Numbered from the stretch's first letter, positions 1 to 9,551 are shown. The stretch: 64,000 nucleotides of DNA from Bacillus sp. FJAT-27445 (GCF_001510665.1 NZ_LMTI01000006.1:85834-149833); one strand, 5' to 3'. A program made the numbers and translations. The notes: generated by a model not told the origin, from the sequence alone.

Positions 1-213
1 ATTGTTAGACAACCGACAGAACTTACTGTACTTACCAAAAGGCTGAACATAAAAATAAAATATAAATGTGAATATAGATTTAACAAGTCCTGAATAAGGA
101 AGAGGAAAACCAAATAGCATTCAAATTGACGGAAAATTCGACACCTTGATTGGACAAGCTTTTCATTTGTGGTCCTTTATACTAAACGAAAACATATAAG
201 GTCGGTGGTCTCA

Positions 214-312
214 ATGGAGAACCCTTCTTTTGCAAAAGGATGTTTTTTTGGAATTTTATTCTCCATACCACTATGGTTAATCGTCATTTTCATCATTTAT
301 TGGATAGTCTAA
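214..312 (+). CDS. small hydrophobic membrane peptide (32 aa)
   Basis: An ATG opens a 32-codon frame ending in TAA. The peptide has a short polar start (MENPSFAKG) followed by one long hydrophobic stretch of about 20 residues that ends at the C-terminus, so it should be a single-pass membrane peptide. A purine-rich AAGGTCGGTGG stretch lies just upstream as a modest ribosome site, and a strong bidirectional hairpin lies four bases after the stop. The family is not recognised and no function can be given. Its reality rests on the compact ORF plus terminator layout. Confidence 0.5.
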   Translation: MENPSFAKGCFFGILFSIPLWLIVIFIIYWIV

Positions 313-316
313 ATGA

Positions 317-351
317 AAAGGAGCAGTCGGATTATCACCGACTGCTCCTTT
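317..351. terminator. bidirectional rho-independent terminator
   Basis: A 14-bp perfect stem (AAAGGAGCAGTCGG paired with CCGACTGCTCCTTT) encloses a 7-nt loop. It lies between the small membrane ORF on the plus strand and the SGNH hydrolase on the minus strand, which converge on it. Confidence 0.85.
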
Positions 352-361
352 CATATATACG

Positions 362-1156
362 TTACTTCCCCGTAAAATAATCAATCAAATACTCGCCCCA
401 AAGTGTATGCCCTGCTGCAGTGGGTAGGCTTGTCCGCTGGTCAATGTACGTTTTAATTTCTTCGCTGTTTGGATCCGGCCATTCTTCCCAGTGGTTTAGG
501 TAATCCCACCCTTTTTCTTCAGCAAAGCTTTTCAGTGTTTCAACCTGGGTGAGATAGTATTTTGGTTTAAATATTGGGTTCCCCGGCTGCAGGATGAACG
601 CTGTATCAGGATTTTCCGCCTTTACATCCTCTATAATCTTCGTAATATTGGTTAGCGATTCCTCAATAAAAACTTCGCCATTGTCATTCAGTAGAAGCGG
701 CTCCAGAACGACCATGTCAGGCGCAGCGCTGCTTAGCTCACTCTGCCAATCGGCTGCTAGCGCCTTCCTCGTGCTCGTATTATTTTCAATTACTGTTACT
801 TCAAGATTTTTCTCACCAAAAGTGCTGAGCAATTCGTTTTTAAGCAAAAATGCCCATCCATTCGGATCTTTACCCAATGCATCTGATCCGGCCAGCACGA
901 TTTTGAATGGCCTTTTGTCTTCCATCGCATTTCTAAAGCTTTCCCTGCTTTCCGCCGGCCAGTTGATAGTAGCTTTTTCAAACTCCCATACAGCAGATTC
1001 AGGCTGTTTGGAAGCAGCGGTATTTTTAGGAGGCTTTACGGCGACGACATTGTTATTACTCTCATCCTCTGTCCCTAAACTATTCCAACGAACATTCCCT
1101 GCTATTAAAATAGCAAAGCAGGCGATAGCTAAAAGTGTAACCAAGAAATTTTTCAT
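362..1156 (-). CDS. SGNH/GDSL-family hydrolase, membrane anchored
   Basis: 264 aa. Residues 4-23 form a hydrophobic signal or anchor segment and a low-complexity linker follows to about residue 60. The catalytic domain starts with IVLAGSDALG (residues 86-95), a variant of the SGNH block I around the nucleophilic serine. It ends with GHTLWGEYLIDYF near residue 249, where the block V histidine is expected. Such enzymes are secreted esterases or polysaccharide deacetylases. The gene is divergent from the YwqC-type gene at the start of the polysaccharide locus, which suggests, without proving, that it trims acyl groups on the exported polymer. The family call is reasonably sure; the substrate is unknown. 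Confidence 0.75.
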   Translation of the reverse strand: MKNFLVTLLAIACFAILIAGNVRWNSLGTEDESNNNVVAVKPPKNTAASKQPESAVWEFEKATINWPAESRESFRNAMEDKRPFKIVLAGSDALGKDPNGWAFLLKNELLSTFGEKNLEVTVIENNTSTRKALAADWQSELSSAAPDMVVLEPLLLNDNGEVFIEESLTNITKIIEDVKAENPDTAFILQPGNPIFKPKYYLTQVETLKSFAEEKGWDYLNHWEEWPDPNSEEIKTYIDQRTSLPTAAGHTLWGEYLIDYFTGK

Positions 1157-1364
1157 AAACTTCCCCCGCTAAAATCTATTTGTTTACCCTCTTTTAGGCC
1201 GCTTAAACCTATGGAAAATTTACCAATTTTAAAAATATCTTTCTTTTTTCTTAAATAATTGTTAAATTAACATAGTATGGAAAGATAAATTCTGCCAATT
1301 TATATTAAAGTATGACAAGAAATGATAAATTTTACAACAAAAAATTTCGAGCTGGGGGAGCAAG

Positions 1365-2084
1365 ATGGAAGAAACAATCAGTTTAAGAGAATTAATGGAG
1401 ACATTGAAAAAACGCATAAGGCTGATCCTAGGCATCACATTTGCGGCAGTATTCATCAGCGCGCTTGTGAGCTATTTTGTTTTGACGCCAATTTATCAGG
1501 CATCGACGCAGATTCTAGTCAATCAGGCCAAAACCGAACAGAATATGTACAATTACAACGAAATTCAAACTAATTTGCAGCTGATCAATACGTACAATGT
1601 GATCATTACAACTCCTGCGATCCTTGACTTGGTTGTGAAGGAGCTTAATGGGGAATACACGACGGGCCAGTTGAGTTCCAAAATCAGTGTTGCGAGTGAA
1701 AAGCAGTCACAGATTGTCAATATTACAGTCCAGGATGAAAATCCAAAGACAGCCGCGAAAATAGCAAACACAATCGCTATGGTATTCCAGGAACAAATCA
1801 TTTCAATCATGAATGTCGACAACGTCACCATCCTGTCACCCGCGACGGTAACGGACGGGCAGGCTCCTGTAAAACCAAAACCTTTGCTGAATGTAGCAAT
1901 CGCACTGATTGTCGGGCTCATGCTTGGTATAGGCTTGGCATTCTTGCTGGAGTACTTTGATAACACAATTAAATCAGAACAGGATGTTGAAAAAGTCCTG
2001 GAAATGCCTGTATTAGGGGCAGTCGCCGTCATGGGCGATACAAGGGATCTAGATAGTCGAACAGAACGAAAATTACGGGCTTGA
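1365..2084 (+). CDS. ywqC: Wzz-family chain-length / BY-kinase modulator (YwqC/CapA-like)
   Basis: 239 aa. A cytoplasmic N-terminal amphipathic stretch is followed by a membrane segment at about 18-40, an extracellular Wzz-type domain, and a second membrane segment at about 173-197 preceded by the proline-rich VKPKPLL. This is the layout of the transmembrane adaptor that activates the cytoplasmic tyrosine kinase and sets polymer length. A GGGGGAG ribosome site sits 5 nt before the ATG. The stop is 11 nt from the kinase gene, so they form one operon with the phosphatase. The symbol follows the Bacillus subtilis paralogue; epsA or capA would be equally fair. Confidence 0.88.
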   Translation: MEETISLRELMETLKKRIRLILGITFAAVFISALVSYFVLTPIYQASTQILVNQAKTEQNMYNYNEIQTNLQLINTYNVIITTPAILDLVVKELNGEYTTGQLSSKISVASEKQSQIVNITVQDENPKTAAKIANTIAMVFQEQIISIMNVDNVTILSPATVTDGQAPVKPKPLLNVAIALIVGLMLGIGLAFLLEYFDNTIKSEQDVEKVLEMPVLGAVAVMGDTRDLDSRTERKLRA

Positions 2085-2095
2085 GGTGCTGACTA

Positions 2096-2797
2096 GTGTT
2101 TACGAAAAAAAATAAAAAATCAATGTTTGAGAATAAAAGAAAGCTTGTTACGAAGTTCGATCCCAAATCGCCAATTTCTGAACAGTACCGGACAATCAGG
2201 ACGAATATCCAATTTTCCTCGGTGGACCAGCAAATCCATACCTTGATGGTGACTTCTTCCGCGCCTGGGGAAGGAAAATCAACAACGATTGCGAATTTGG
2301 CGGTGACATTTGCCCAGCAAGGAAAACAAGTGCTCTTAATCGATGCGGATATGCGTAAGCCGACAATGCACTATACGTTTAACGTCTCAAATACAGTCGG
2401 ATTGACCTCAGTGCTAAGCGGACAGGAAAACCTGAACAAGGCATTGAGGCCATCCGATATTGAAAATCTATACATTTTAACAAGTGGACCAATTCCCCCA
2501 AACCCGTCAGAGCTACTAGGGTCTAAAGCTATGAAAGCCTTTTTGGAAAAAGCCAAGGAAGAGTTCGATATGGTCTTATTCGATACTCCACCTGTCCTGG
2601 CTGTGACAGATGCGCAAATCTTGTCGAACCAATGCGATGGGACCATTTTGGTGGTTAACAGCGAAAAGACTGAAATAGAGAAAGCTACAAAATCAAAAGA
2701 ACTGTTGTTAGCAGCCAAGGCAAACTTGCTTGGAGTGGTTTTAAACAACAAAAAATTAGATTCGAAAAACCAATATTATTATTACGGAGCGAAATGA
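2096..2797 (+). CDS. ywqD: CpsD/CapB-family protein tyrosine kinase (BY-kinase)
   Basis: 233 aa from a GTG start. Walker A is SSAPGEGKST (residues 54-63), Walker A' is LLIDADMRKPT (about 80-90), and Walker B is VLFDTPP. The C-terminus carries the tyrosine cluster NQYYYYGAK, the autophosphorylated tail of this family. The kinase is activated by the membrane modulator encoded just upstream and controls polymer export and probably UDP-sugar dehydrogenases such as the one at 15.7 kb. Length and motif order are typical of Firmicute BY-kinases. Confidence 0.92.
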   Translation: MFTKKNKKSMFENKRKLVTKFDPKSPISEQYRTIRTNIQFSSVDQQIHTLMVTSSAPGEGKSTTIANLAVTFAQQGKQVLLIDADMRKPTMHYTFNVSNTVGLTSVLSGQENLNKALRPSDIENLYILTSGPIPPNPSELLGSKAMKAFLEKAKEEFDMVLFDTPPVLAVTDAQILSNQCDGTILVVNSEKTEIEKATKSKELLLAAKANLLGVVLNNKKLDSKNQYYYYGAK

Positions 2798-2904
2798 CAG
2801 GTTTCGACAAATTCCACCCCTTTACTATGTTAATATTTGCAAGTACTATGAAAATATAGGTATTTTTGTAACATAATTGGAAAATAAAACGGGAGGTGTT
2901 TTCA

Positions 2905-3669
2905 ATGATTGACATTCATTGTCATATTCTGCCTGGGGTTGACGACGGAGCGAAGTCGATAAGGGAAAGCCTGGAAATGGCGCGAACTGCAGTCAGTGAA
3001 GGAATAAAGACAATCGTTGCAACACCTCACCATAAGAACAATCGCTATACAAATCCAAAGCAATCCATTCTTGAACAGGTAAGTGATTTGAACAATCATC
3101 TGCAGATGGCTCAGATACCACTAACCGTCCTGCCCGGCCAGGAAGTCAGGGTGTATGGGGAGCTTGTTGAGGACTATGAAAAAAATGAGATTCTAACTCT
3201 AGCAGAAACGCACTATCTGTTCTTAGAACTCCCTTCGGATCAAGTCCCAAGATACACGGAAAAACTCGTGTACAACCTGCAAATGGGAGGCCTGACCCCG
3301 ATCATTGTGCACCCTGAACGGAACCACGAAATCATCGAGCGCCCGGGAATTCTGTATACTCTTGTGAAAAACGGAGTGCTAACGCAGATTACGGCTTCAT
3401 CCGTTTGTGGGTACTTTGGGAAAAAGATCAAGAATTTCTCCTTCCAATTAATTGAGTCGAATCTGACCCATTTCATTGCATCGGATGCACACAATACCCA
3501 TTCCCGTGGCTTCAAAATGCAGGAAGCTTATGAGGTGGCAGAAAACAGGTATGGGAAAGAACTGTCCTATATGTTTAAGGAAAACGCTGAATTGCTCCTG
3601 CTTGATAAAAACATTTACAAAGAAATTCCCGAGCCAATCAAGAAAAAGAAGATATTCGGCATTTTTTAA
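2905..3669 (+). CDS. ywqE: PHP-family tyrosine-protein phosphatase (CpsB/YwqE)
   Basis: 254 aa. The N-terminus IDIHCHILPGVDDG holds the first metal-binding histidines of the polymerase-and-histidinol-phosphatase fold. ATPHHKNN, VHPERN and SDAHN supply the later metal ligands. It dephosphorylates the BY-kinase tail. The frame could open at a GTG at 2896, but that codon lies inside the GGGAGGTG ribosome site (2891-2898), so the ATG at 2905 is the real start. It closes the kinase/phosphatase module, directly before the structured RNA at 3.7 kb. Confidence 0.92.
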   Translation: MIDIHCHILPGVDDGAKSIRESLEMARTAVSEGIKTIVATPHHKNNRYTNPKQSILEQVSDLNNHLQMAQIPLTVLPGQEVRVYGELVEDYEKNEILTLAETHYLFLELPSDQVPRYTEKLVYNLQMGGLTPIIVHPERNHEIIERPGILYTLVKNGVLTQITASSVCGYFGKKIKNFSFQLIESNLTHFIASDAHNTHSRGFKMQEAYEVAENRYGKELSYMFKENAELLLLDKNIYKEIPEPIKKKKIFGIF

Positions 3670-3704
3670 TCGACATCCAGAATCTACGTAACTTTCAGTA
3701 TTTG

Positions 3705-3825
3705 CTGAACGGTGATGCCTCCTGCCCGTTATCCTCGGAGGCACTCGATTATGCAGTGGGAGGCTTTCCTCCTTAGACGCCCGTCGTCGAATGCATGGTG
3801 TGAGGACGGGTTAGATGCCCAACTA
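3705..3825 (+). ncRNA. candidate EAR (epsC) processive antitermination RNA
   Basis: The untranslated gap between the phosphatase and the sugar-transferase genes contains three strong hairpins in a row. GCCTCC (3717-3722) pairs with GGAGGC (3737-3742). GGAGG (3759-3763) pairs with CCTCC (3768-3772) across a 4-nt loop. CCCGTC (3780-3785) pairs with GACGGG (3805-3810). No U-tract follows, so it is not a terminator. EAR elements are known in Bacillales exopolysaccharide operons at this kind of position, after the kinase genes and before the long glycosyltransferase block, where they let RNA polymerase read through terminators. The call rests on position, size and multi-helix structure; a covariance-model match was not run. 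Confidence 0.65.
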
Positions 3826-4002
3826 TTTTTATTTATCGGTAGATATCTAATGAAAGAATAGTGTTATGAAAATTACTATTTTTTCATTAGGTATTTATTT
3901 TTTTATTTGTATATTAAAAATGCAATAACAAGAAAATGTAATTTTATCTTTACTATAGTATGACAGAATTTGACTTATAAAGAATGAAAGAAGGGTAGCG
4001 GG

Positions 4003-4683
4003 TTGGATAATACGGCTAAATCAAATTCAATTTATTTTGAACAAATGAAGGGTTCAAAAATTGAAATTAATAATGGAACACTCTATAAAATATTAAAAAG
4101 AATGATAGATGTAACTGGCGCTATTGTTGGCCTTTCACTACTCAGCATCGTACTTCTGGCAGTAGCTATTTTAATTAAAGTGGAAGATCCTAAAGGTAAG
4201 GTTTTCTTTATCCAAAGACGAGTGGGGTTACATGGAACGGAATTTAATATGTATAAATTCCGTTCAATGTGTTCAAATGCTGAAGAAAAGTTAGAGGGGC
4301 TTATGAAATACAATGAAATTAGCGGAGCTATGTTTAAAATGAAAAATGATCCTCGTATTACGAAGGTTGGAAGGTTTATTCGAAAGACAAGTATTGACGA
4401 ACTTCCTCAACTTTTAAATGTACTAAAGGGGGAAATGAGTTTGGTTGGGCCTAGACCCCCACTACCAAGGGAAGTAGCCCAATACGCAGAATATCATATG
4501 CAAAGATTGATGGTAATACCAGGTTGTACAGGTCTTTGGCAGATAAGTGGAAGAAATTCCCTTAATTTTGATCAGATGGTTGAACTGGATTTATTTTATA
4601 TAAAAAAACGCAACACTCTTTTTGATTTGAAAATAATAATAAAGACAATGGGTTCCTTATTAAACACAAAAAATACTTTTTAA
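4003..4683 (+). CDS. polyprenyl-phosphate sugar-1-phosphate transferase (initiating enzyme)
   Basis: 226 aa from a TTG start behind GAAAGAAGGG. A single hydrophobic segment at about 34-58 precedes the cytoplasmic catalytic domain, with FIQRRVG, MYKFRSM, RKTSIDELPQ, MSLVGPRPP and PGCTGLWQISGR. These are the signature blocks of the bacterial sugar transferase (PF02397) family. It loads the first sugar phosphate on undecaprenyl phosphate. It lacks the extra N-terminal membrane bundle of WcaJ/WbaP, so it is a short PglC/EpsL-like form. It is the first gene after the EAR-like RNA and the start of the AT-rich biosynthetic block. Confidence 0.9.
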   Translation: MDNTAKSNSIYFEQMKGSKIEINNGTLYKILKRMIDVTGAIVGLSLLSIVLLAVAILIKVEDPKGKVFFIQRRVGLHGTEFNMYKFRSMCSNAEEKLEGLMKYNEISGAMFKMKNDPRITKVGRFIRKTSIDELPQLLNVLKGEMSLVGPRPPLPREVAQYAEYHMQRLMVIPGCTGLWQISGRNSLNFDQMVELDLFYIKKRNTLFDLKIIIKTMGSLLNTKNTF

Positions 4684-4820
4684 CGTTTTAGCTTATTTAA
4701 TTTAAAAATAACGTTTATAGTTTTTTAATATACCCCTCCATCTAATAATACATAAGGGTATAAATTACTAGATAGGTATTTTAAATTAATCCCGTGAAGT
4801 TAATTAAAGGAGGAAACGAA

Positions 4821-6059
4821 ATGGGGTATAATATTCTCTTTTTTCCTTGGCGAGACTGGAACAGTATTAAAAGAGAGGGATTTAGAACGCGTGAAGCAAA
4901 TATCTTAAAAACTCTCATGGATCGACCAGAAGTAGATAAAATATTATGTGTCAATCGGTCTGGAATACCAAAGATTGGTGAATATATATTTAATTTAAAA
5001 GATAAGAATAGATATTTTTATGGAAATAAGAAGGAATATTATTATACAGAGGAAGTAATAAGCTCTTCATTCTTCTCGAAGTTAAAAAGAATGGACAATA
5101 AGTTATACGTTTTAGAGATGAATTTTCATTTACCTAATCCAAAAGGGAATAAACTAGAAAGGTTTCCCTTTTTCCAAAAGATTCTTCATAAACAAATTAA
5201 AGAAGCATTAGTAAAAATAAATATTCATAATTATTGGGTTTGGAATGTAGATTTAACAAGAATCTATACAGCTTCAACATTTAAAAAGGATTTATTAGTG
5301 TTCGATGCTATTGATAATTTATTAGAACATGACCAAAAGTCAGAAGAGACGTCTTTTTTAAATCAATGTTATGATATGGTGAACAAAAGAGCTGACATTA
5401 TTTTTACTGTTTCAAGTGAATTAAAAGAAACACTATTTCTTGAAAGGAAAAATAGTACCTATCATATTCCTAATGGTATAGATCTAAGTATGTATAGCCA
5501 AAAATGTGAAAATAAACCTTTTGACCTACCAGACAATAACTCACCTATTATAGGTTATGTTGGGTTGTTACAAGAGCGTTTGGATTTAACTATTTTAGAA
5601 AAAATTATAAATGATTTTCCAAACTGTAATTTCGTATTTGTAGGACCAATATTGTCTCCTAAATACTTTAAAGGTTTAAAGCGCTTTACAAATGTCTATT
5701 TCCTAGGTCCCAAAAGGCATGAAGAAATAAAAAGTTATCTCCAGTTTTTTGATATCTCTATAATTCCTCATAAAGTAAATAAATTTACAAAATCTATGAA
5801 CCCCTTAAAATTATATGAATATCTCGCTTCAGGTAACCAAGTAATTACTACCCCAGTTCCTCCTAGTGAGGAGTTTAAAGATGTGATTTATATTGCAAAA
5901 AATCCTGCAGAGTTTTCAAGGACAATAAAAAATTGCTTAGAGAAGCCTTTAAGTAATACTTCGAAAAAAAATATACACCGAGTAATTAAAATGCACGACT
6001 GGCAGGATAGGGTGGAAAAAATGATGTTAATATTGGAACAGTTTAACAAAATACGTTAG
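4821..6059 (+). CDS. GT-B glycosyltransferase, group 1-like
   Basis: 412 aa. The C-terminal half has the GT-B nucleotide-sugar domain pattern: IGYVGLLQER, FVGP, YFLGPKRHEEI, and KLYEYLASGNQVITTPVPP, where the acidic residue binds the donor. DAIDNLLEH and VSSELKETL are typical of the N-terminal acceptor domain. The open frame extends upstream to a GTG at 4794. However, an excellent AAAGGAGG site at 4806-4813 sits 7 nt before the ATG at 4821, which is chosen here. It acts in the cytoplasm on the lipid-linked oligosaccharide; donor and linkage cannot be read from sequence. Confidence 0.82.
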   Translation: MGYNILFFPWRDWNSIKREGFRTREANILKTLMDRPEVDKILCVNRSGIPKIGEYIFNLKDKNRYFYGNKKEYYYTEEVISSSFFSKLKRMDNKLYVLEMNFHLPNPKGNKLERFPFFQKILHKQIKEALVKINIHNYWVWNVDLTRIYTASTFKKDLLVFDAIDNLLEHDQKSEETSFLNQCYDMVNKRADIIFTVSSELKETLFLERKNSTYHIPNGIDLSMYSQKCENKPFDLPDNNSPIIGYVGLLQERLDLTILEKIINDFPNCNFVFVGPILSPKYFKGLKRFTNVYFLGPKRHEEIKSYLQFFDISIIPHKVNKFTKSMNPLKLYEYLASGNQVITTPVPPSEEFKDVIYIAKNPAEFSRTIKNCLEKPLSNTSKKNIHRVIKMHDWQDRVEKMMLILEQFNKIR

Positions 6060-6069
6060 GAAGATAAAT

Positions 6070-7065
6070 ATGAATAATAATTCTGTTTGTGTAGTTACAG
6101 TAACTTATGGGGAAAGATGGGGGTTGTTGGACAAAATATTAAAAAAATTACAAAATAATAATATGGTGAAAAAGGTTGTTGTTGTTGATAATGGTTCAAA
6201 AACTGATATAAAAAAAGCTTGCGAATTAAAAGGTTATAAAAAGGTATTGGTTTTGGAGCTGGGTGAAAACAAAGGTTCTGCATATGGTTTTAAAAAGGGT
6301 ATTGAAGAAGCCATTATGGTTAAAGAGTGTGAGTTAGTCTGGCTATTAGATGATGATAATATGCCTCATGAAAATACACTTGAAGTATTAATTAACAATT
6401 ACTTAACTCTAAAGAAAAATCATAATATATTTGCACTTGCTTCTCTAAGAGAAGATCGAAAAGATTATAAGAGTGCAGCGGAAAAAGGTAATACTGCAAA
6501 CATTTTTCCTAGAAAAAATAGCTTTTATGGCTTTCATATAACAGATATATTTAAAAAAACTTTAAGGAAAATTATTAAACTTAAATCTAAACAACCAGTA
6601 AAATGTCCTACTCCTATTATTGATGTCCCTTATGCTCCTTATGGTGGCTTGTTTTTTGAAAAGAGATTAATCAATAAAATTGGATTACCTAATGAGGACT
6701 TTTACCTTTACGGTGATGATTACGAGTTTACTTATCGTATTAATAAATTTGGTGGCAACTTATATTTAGTATCAAACAGTACAATTGAAGATATTGATAA
6801 ATCTTGGTATCTGGAAAAAAGGGGTAATTTTTTACTTTCATTATTATTCAATCCCTCAGATAATAAAATTTATTATAACTTTAGAAACAGAATATTTTTT
6901 GAGAAAAAAGACCTGGTAAATAACGGTATAATTTATAATTTGAATAAATTCACTCTTTTGATAATTTTATGTTTTATTTGTTTATTAACTCTAAATAAAA
7001 AAAGATATCTCCTAATTAAAAGAGCAATAAGTGATGGAGAAAAAGGTTTTTTAGGCAAAATTTGA
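6070..7065 (+). CDS. GT2-family glycosyltransferase
   Basis: 331 aa. A GT-A fold begins with VCVVTVTYGERWGLL. It has VVVDNGS and the metal-binding LVWLLDDDNMP (DDD at about 97-99), then PYGGLFFEKRLINKIGLP and EDFYLYGDDYEFTYR. This pattern resembles GlfT/rhamnosyltransferase-type members of GT2. A hydrophobic segment close to the C-terminus (LLIILCFICLLTL) probably tethers it to the membrane. The start is 11 nt after the preceding stop. It probably adds one residue of the repeat unit; with an rml operon downstream, rhamnose is a possible donor. Confidence 0.82.
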   Translation: MNNNSVCVVTVTYGERWGLLDKILKKLQNNNMVKKVVVVDNGSKTDIKKACELKGYKKVLVLELGENKGSAYGFKKGIEEAIMVKECELVWLLDDDNMPHENTLEVLINNYLTLKKNHNIFALASLREDRKDYKSAAEKGNTANIFPRKNSFYGFHITDIFKKTLRKIIKLKSKQPVKCPTPIIDVPYAPYGGLFFEKRLINKIGLPNEDFYLYGDDYEFTYRINKFGGNLYLVSNSTIEDIDKSWYLEKRGNFLLSLLFNPSDNKIYYNFRNRIFFEKKDLVNNGIIYNLNKFTLLIILCFICLLTLNKKRYLLIKRAISDGEKGFLGKI

Positions 7066-7127
7066 TGATGAATTAGAAATACACAGAACATATACAGACT
7101 TTTTAATAACAAGGGGATCCTTGAAAA

Positions 7128-8537
7128 ATGGTTAATAAATTTTATTTAAATAAAAACATACTTTTTTTAATAGCTGTTTTTTTAGGTTTTATTGGTGGAA
7201 TCTTGTCAATAAATAATTTTATTTCTATTTTATTGGCAGCTATTTTTATTAGCTTTATTGTTATATTTAGATATCCTGTTGTCGGATTTGTAATGTTTTT
7301 ATTCTCAATCAACTTGATTCCAGGATATATATATGATTCTTATACTGTTTCCGTAACAAATAATATTAGATTAAATTATTTACCGCTATTATTAGTTCCA
7401 ATAATCTTTATATTTCTAATTAAGAAAAAAAATGTAGGGATTTTACTCAAAAACAAAGTAGATCTTTATATGATTATTTTTATATTTCTGCTTTCATTAA
7501 ATGCTTTGTTTAGTGTAGATACTATAAACTCCATAGAATTAGCTATAAATTGGATTTTGGAAATGATTACAGTGTATTTTGGAATAAGAATACTAATTAA
7601 TGTTAGGAAGGATTTACCGATTATTGCAAATTCAACCATATGGATAAGTTTAGTAGTTTCCAGTTATGGAATTGCAGAATATGTTATTACAGAAAATCCT
7701 TTATTCCACAATTACCTGATAGATATGAATTATTTTGATACATTGTATACACCTGGTCTTTCAGAAAGTTACAGAATTTCTTCATTTATGGGTCATCCAG
7801 TAGTACTAGGCTTGTTTTTAGTAATATATATTCCTTTTATTTTGCATAAATTAATAAAAACGAAACGAAACTTTAACAGGTGTTTATATGTTTTGGTTTT
7901 ATTAATTAACCTACTGGCCATATTTTTAACCTATTCAAGATTTTCTTTATTTGTGGCCATATTTATTATATGTGTTTTTTTTATTAATAAAAATAAAAAA
8001 ATTTTAATAGGAATCCTTTGTCTTTTTATATTTGTTTTTTCTTATGTTCCTGTCGACATAGTTGATAAGGCTTTAGAACGGGTGAGTATTCAAAATATCC
8101 TAACATCGGGCTCGTACTTACATCGTTTGTATGCCTATAGTACATCTTTAAGTGCAATGGTTGATAGACCTATATTAGGATATGGATTAGGTCAATATGC
8201 GCATGCCTATGAAGATCATAAACAACCTGGGGATGTCTTTTTTCCAGTACCAGATAATACTTATTTACTAATACTGGTTGAATTAGGGATATTTAGTCTT
8301 ATGTTTTTTGTTGCAATTTGTATTAACGCCATAAAAGCTTTATGGCGTTATAACGAGGAAGATGAAGAATACAGTTGGACCCTGTTCTGTGTTTTAATAG
8401 CATTTTTAATGAATGGAATATCATTTGATACTTTTAATTTTCCGGGATTAAGGATTTGGTTTTTTGTAATATTGGCATTGAGTATTAATAATAGTGAATT
8501 CAAAAAAAATAAAAGGAAGGTTGTTAATGTTGTATAA
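7128..8537 (+). CDS. wzy: Wzy-type polysaccharide polymerase / O-antigen ligase-like protein
   Basis: 469 aa, almost entirely hydrophobic with about ten to twelve membrane segments and one larger extracytoplasmic loop in the second half. That loop includes LHRLYAYSTSLSAMVDRPILGYGLGQY, shown here only as a positional guide around residues 325-352. The R...GxGxG spacing is typical of the Wzy_C/O-antigen ligase family. It would polymerise repeat units on the outer face of the membrane. Wzy proteins are poorly conserved, so this call rests on topology plus position between glycosyltransferases and a Wzx flippase. The 3' end overlaps the next gene by 11 nt. Confidence 0.8.
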   Translation: MVNKFYLNKNILFLIAVFLGFIGGILSINNFISILLAAIFISFIVIFRYPVVGFVMFLFSINLIPGYIYDSYTVSVTNNIRLNYLPLLLVPIIFIFLIKKKNVGILLKNKVDLYMIIFIFLLSLNALFSVDTINSIELAINWILEMITVYFGIRILINVRKDLPIIANSTIWISLVVSSYGIAEYVITENPLFHNYLIDMNYFDTLYTPGLSESYRISSFMGHPVVLGLFLVIYIPFILHKLIKTKRNFNRCLYVLVLLINLLAIFLTYSRFSLFVAIFIICVFFINKNKKILIGILCLFIFVFSYVPVDIVDKALERVSIQNILTSGSYLHRLYAYSTSLSAMVDRPILGYGLGQYAHAYEDHKQPGDVFFPVPDNTYLLILVELGIFSLMFFVAICINAIKALWRYNEEDEEYSWTLFCVLIAFLMNGISFDTFNFPGLRIWFFVILALSINNSEFKKNKRKVVNVV

Positions 8538-9543
8538 CCCTAAAGTCAGTATAATAACCCCTACGTATAATCAAGAAAAGCTTATTGGTGATTGTATTAA
8601 AAGCGTAATAAATCAAACTTATATTTATTGGGAAATGATTATTATAGATGATGGTTCTACAGATAATACTAAGGGTGTAATTGAACAATATTTGTATGAT
8701 CCTAGAATAAAATATATTTATCAAGATAATAAAGGTCCAAATTTCTTAGCTGAAAATTATAATAAAGCCTTAAATTGTGCTAGCGGAGAATTAATTGCCA
8801 TTCTTGAAGGAGATGATTATTGGCCAAAAGAAAAACTTGAGAAGCAGGTTCCAGCTTTTCAAAATAACGAAATTGTCTTAAGTTATGGTGATTATATTAT
8901 TACTGATATAAAAGGAAAATTAGAACTGCCACACAGATTAGGCCATTTACCAGAAAACATTCGTCACAATACCCCTGTAGGAACAGCCTCTTTGTTTATG
9001 TTAAGAGGCGAAGGTGCAACATTTACTTATCCCGTAACAGTTGTTATTCGAAAGGAAACATTACTGGAAATAGGTGGTTTCCTTCAGTGTACTTATGCCC
9101 CACTCGTCGATTACTCAACATTTTTGCATTTGGGTTTAAAAGGAAAGTTTCATTATGCAGAGGGCGTAGTTGGTTTTTGGAGAAGGCGTATTACTTCTAT
9201 TACAAGTACAAAACGCTTATTTATTTACGAAGGAGTAAGACGTTATGGAAAAGAATTTTTTGATTTAAATAAAGAACTTTCCTTATTCAAGAACAGTAAT
9301 TGGAATGATATTGAAAAATCCTGGAAGAAAGGGATTAATAGAGCTTATATTGAAAAGGGAAGAATGGAATTGTTAAAAGGTGATTGGGATTCCGCAAGAA
9401 AAAGTTTTACAAAATTATTAAATTCTCCAAGGACCTTTTTAAAAGGAATAATAGGTATTATAGCCGCCATATTAAAAAAAGACGTTGAACGGATTTTTAA
9501 AATGAAGAATGGTTATAGTCTACTTGATTTTAAAGAAGATTAA
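8527..9543 (+). CDS. GT2-family glycosyltransferase
   Basis: 338 aa. A GT-A domain opens with VSIITPTYNQEKLIGDCIKSV and has IIIDDGSTDNT and the donor/metal motif LEGDDYW, all standard GT2 blocks. The frame also opens at an ATG at 8494, inside the polymerase gene. The AAAGGAAGG site around 8511-8519 sits 7 nt before the ATG at 8527, which gives the usual short N-terminus, so that start is chosen. Translation is probably coupled to the polymerase through the 11-nt overlap. C-terminal sequence after about residue 240 is helical and unrecognised. Confidence 0.85.
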   Translation: MLYNPKVSIITPTYNQEKLIGDCIKSVINQTYIYWEMIIIDDGSTDNTKGVIEQYLYDPRIKYIYQDNKGPNFLAENYNKALNCASGELIAILEGDDYWPKEKLEKQVPAFQNNEIVLSYGDYIITDIKGKLELPHRLGHLPENIRHNTPVGTASLFMLRGEGATFTYPVTVVIRKETLLEIGGFLQCTYAPLVDYSTFLHLGLKGKFHYAEGVVGFWRRRITSITSTKRLFIYEGVRRYGKEFFDLNKELSLFKNSNWNDIEKSWKKGINRAYIEKGRMELLKGDWDSARKSFTKLLNSPRTFLKGIIGIIAAILKKDVERIFKMKNGYSLLDFKED

Positions 9544-9551
9544 GGTGAAAA

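Noticed and set aside
594..1172. 192-codon ORF antisense to the SGNH hydrolase
   Set aside because: Serine/leucine-rich shadow frame of a well-supported gene, with no ribosome site.
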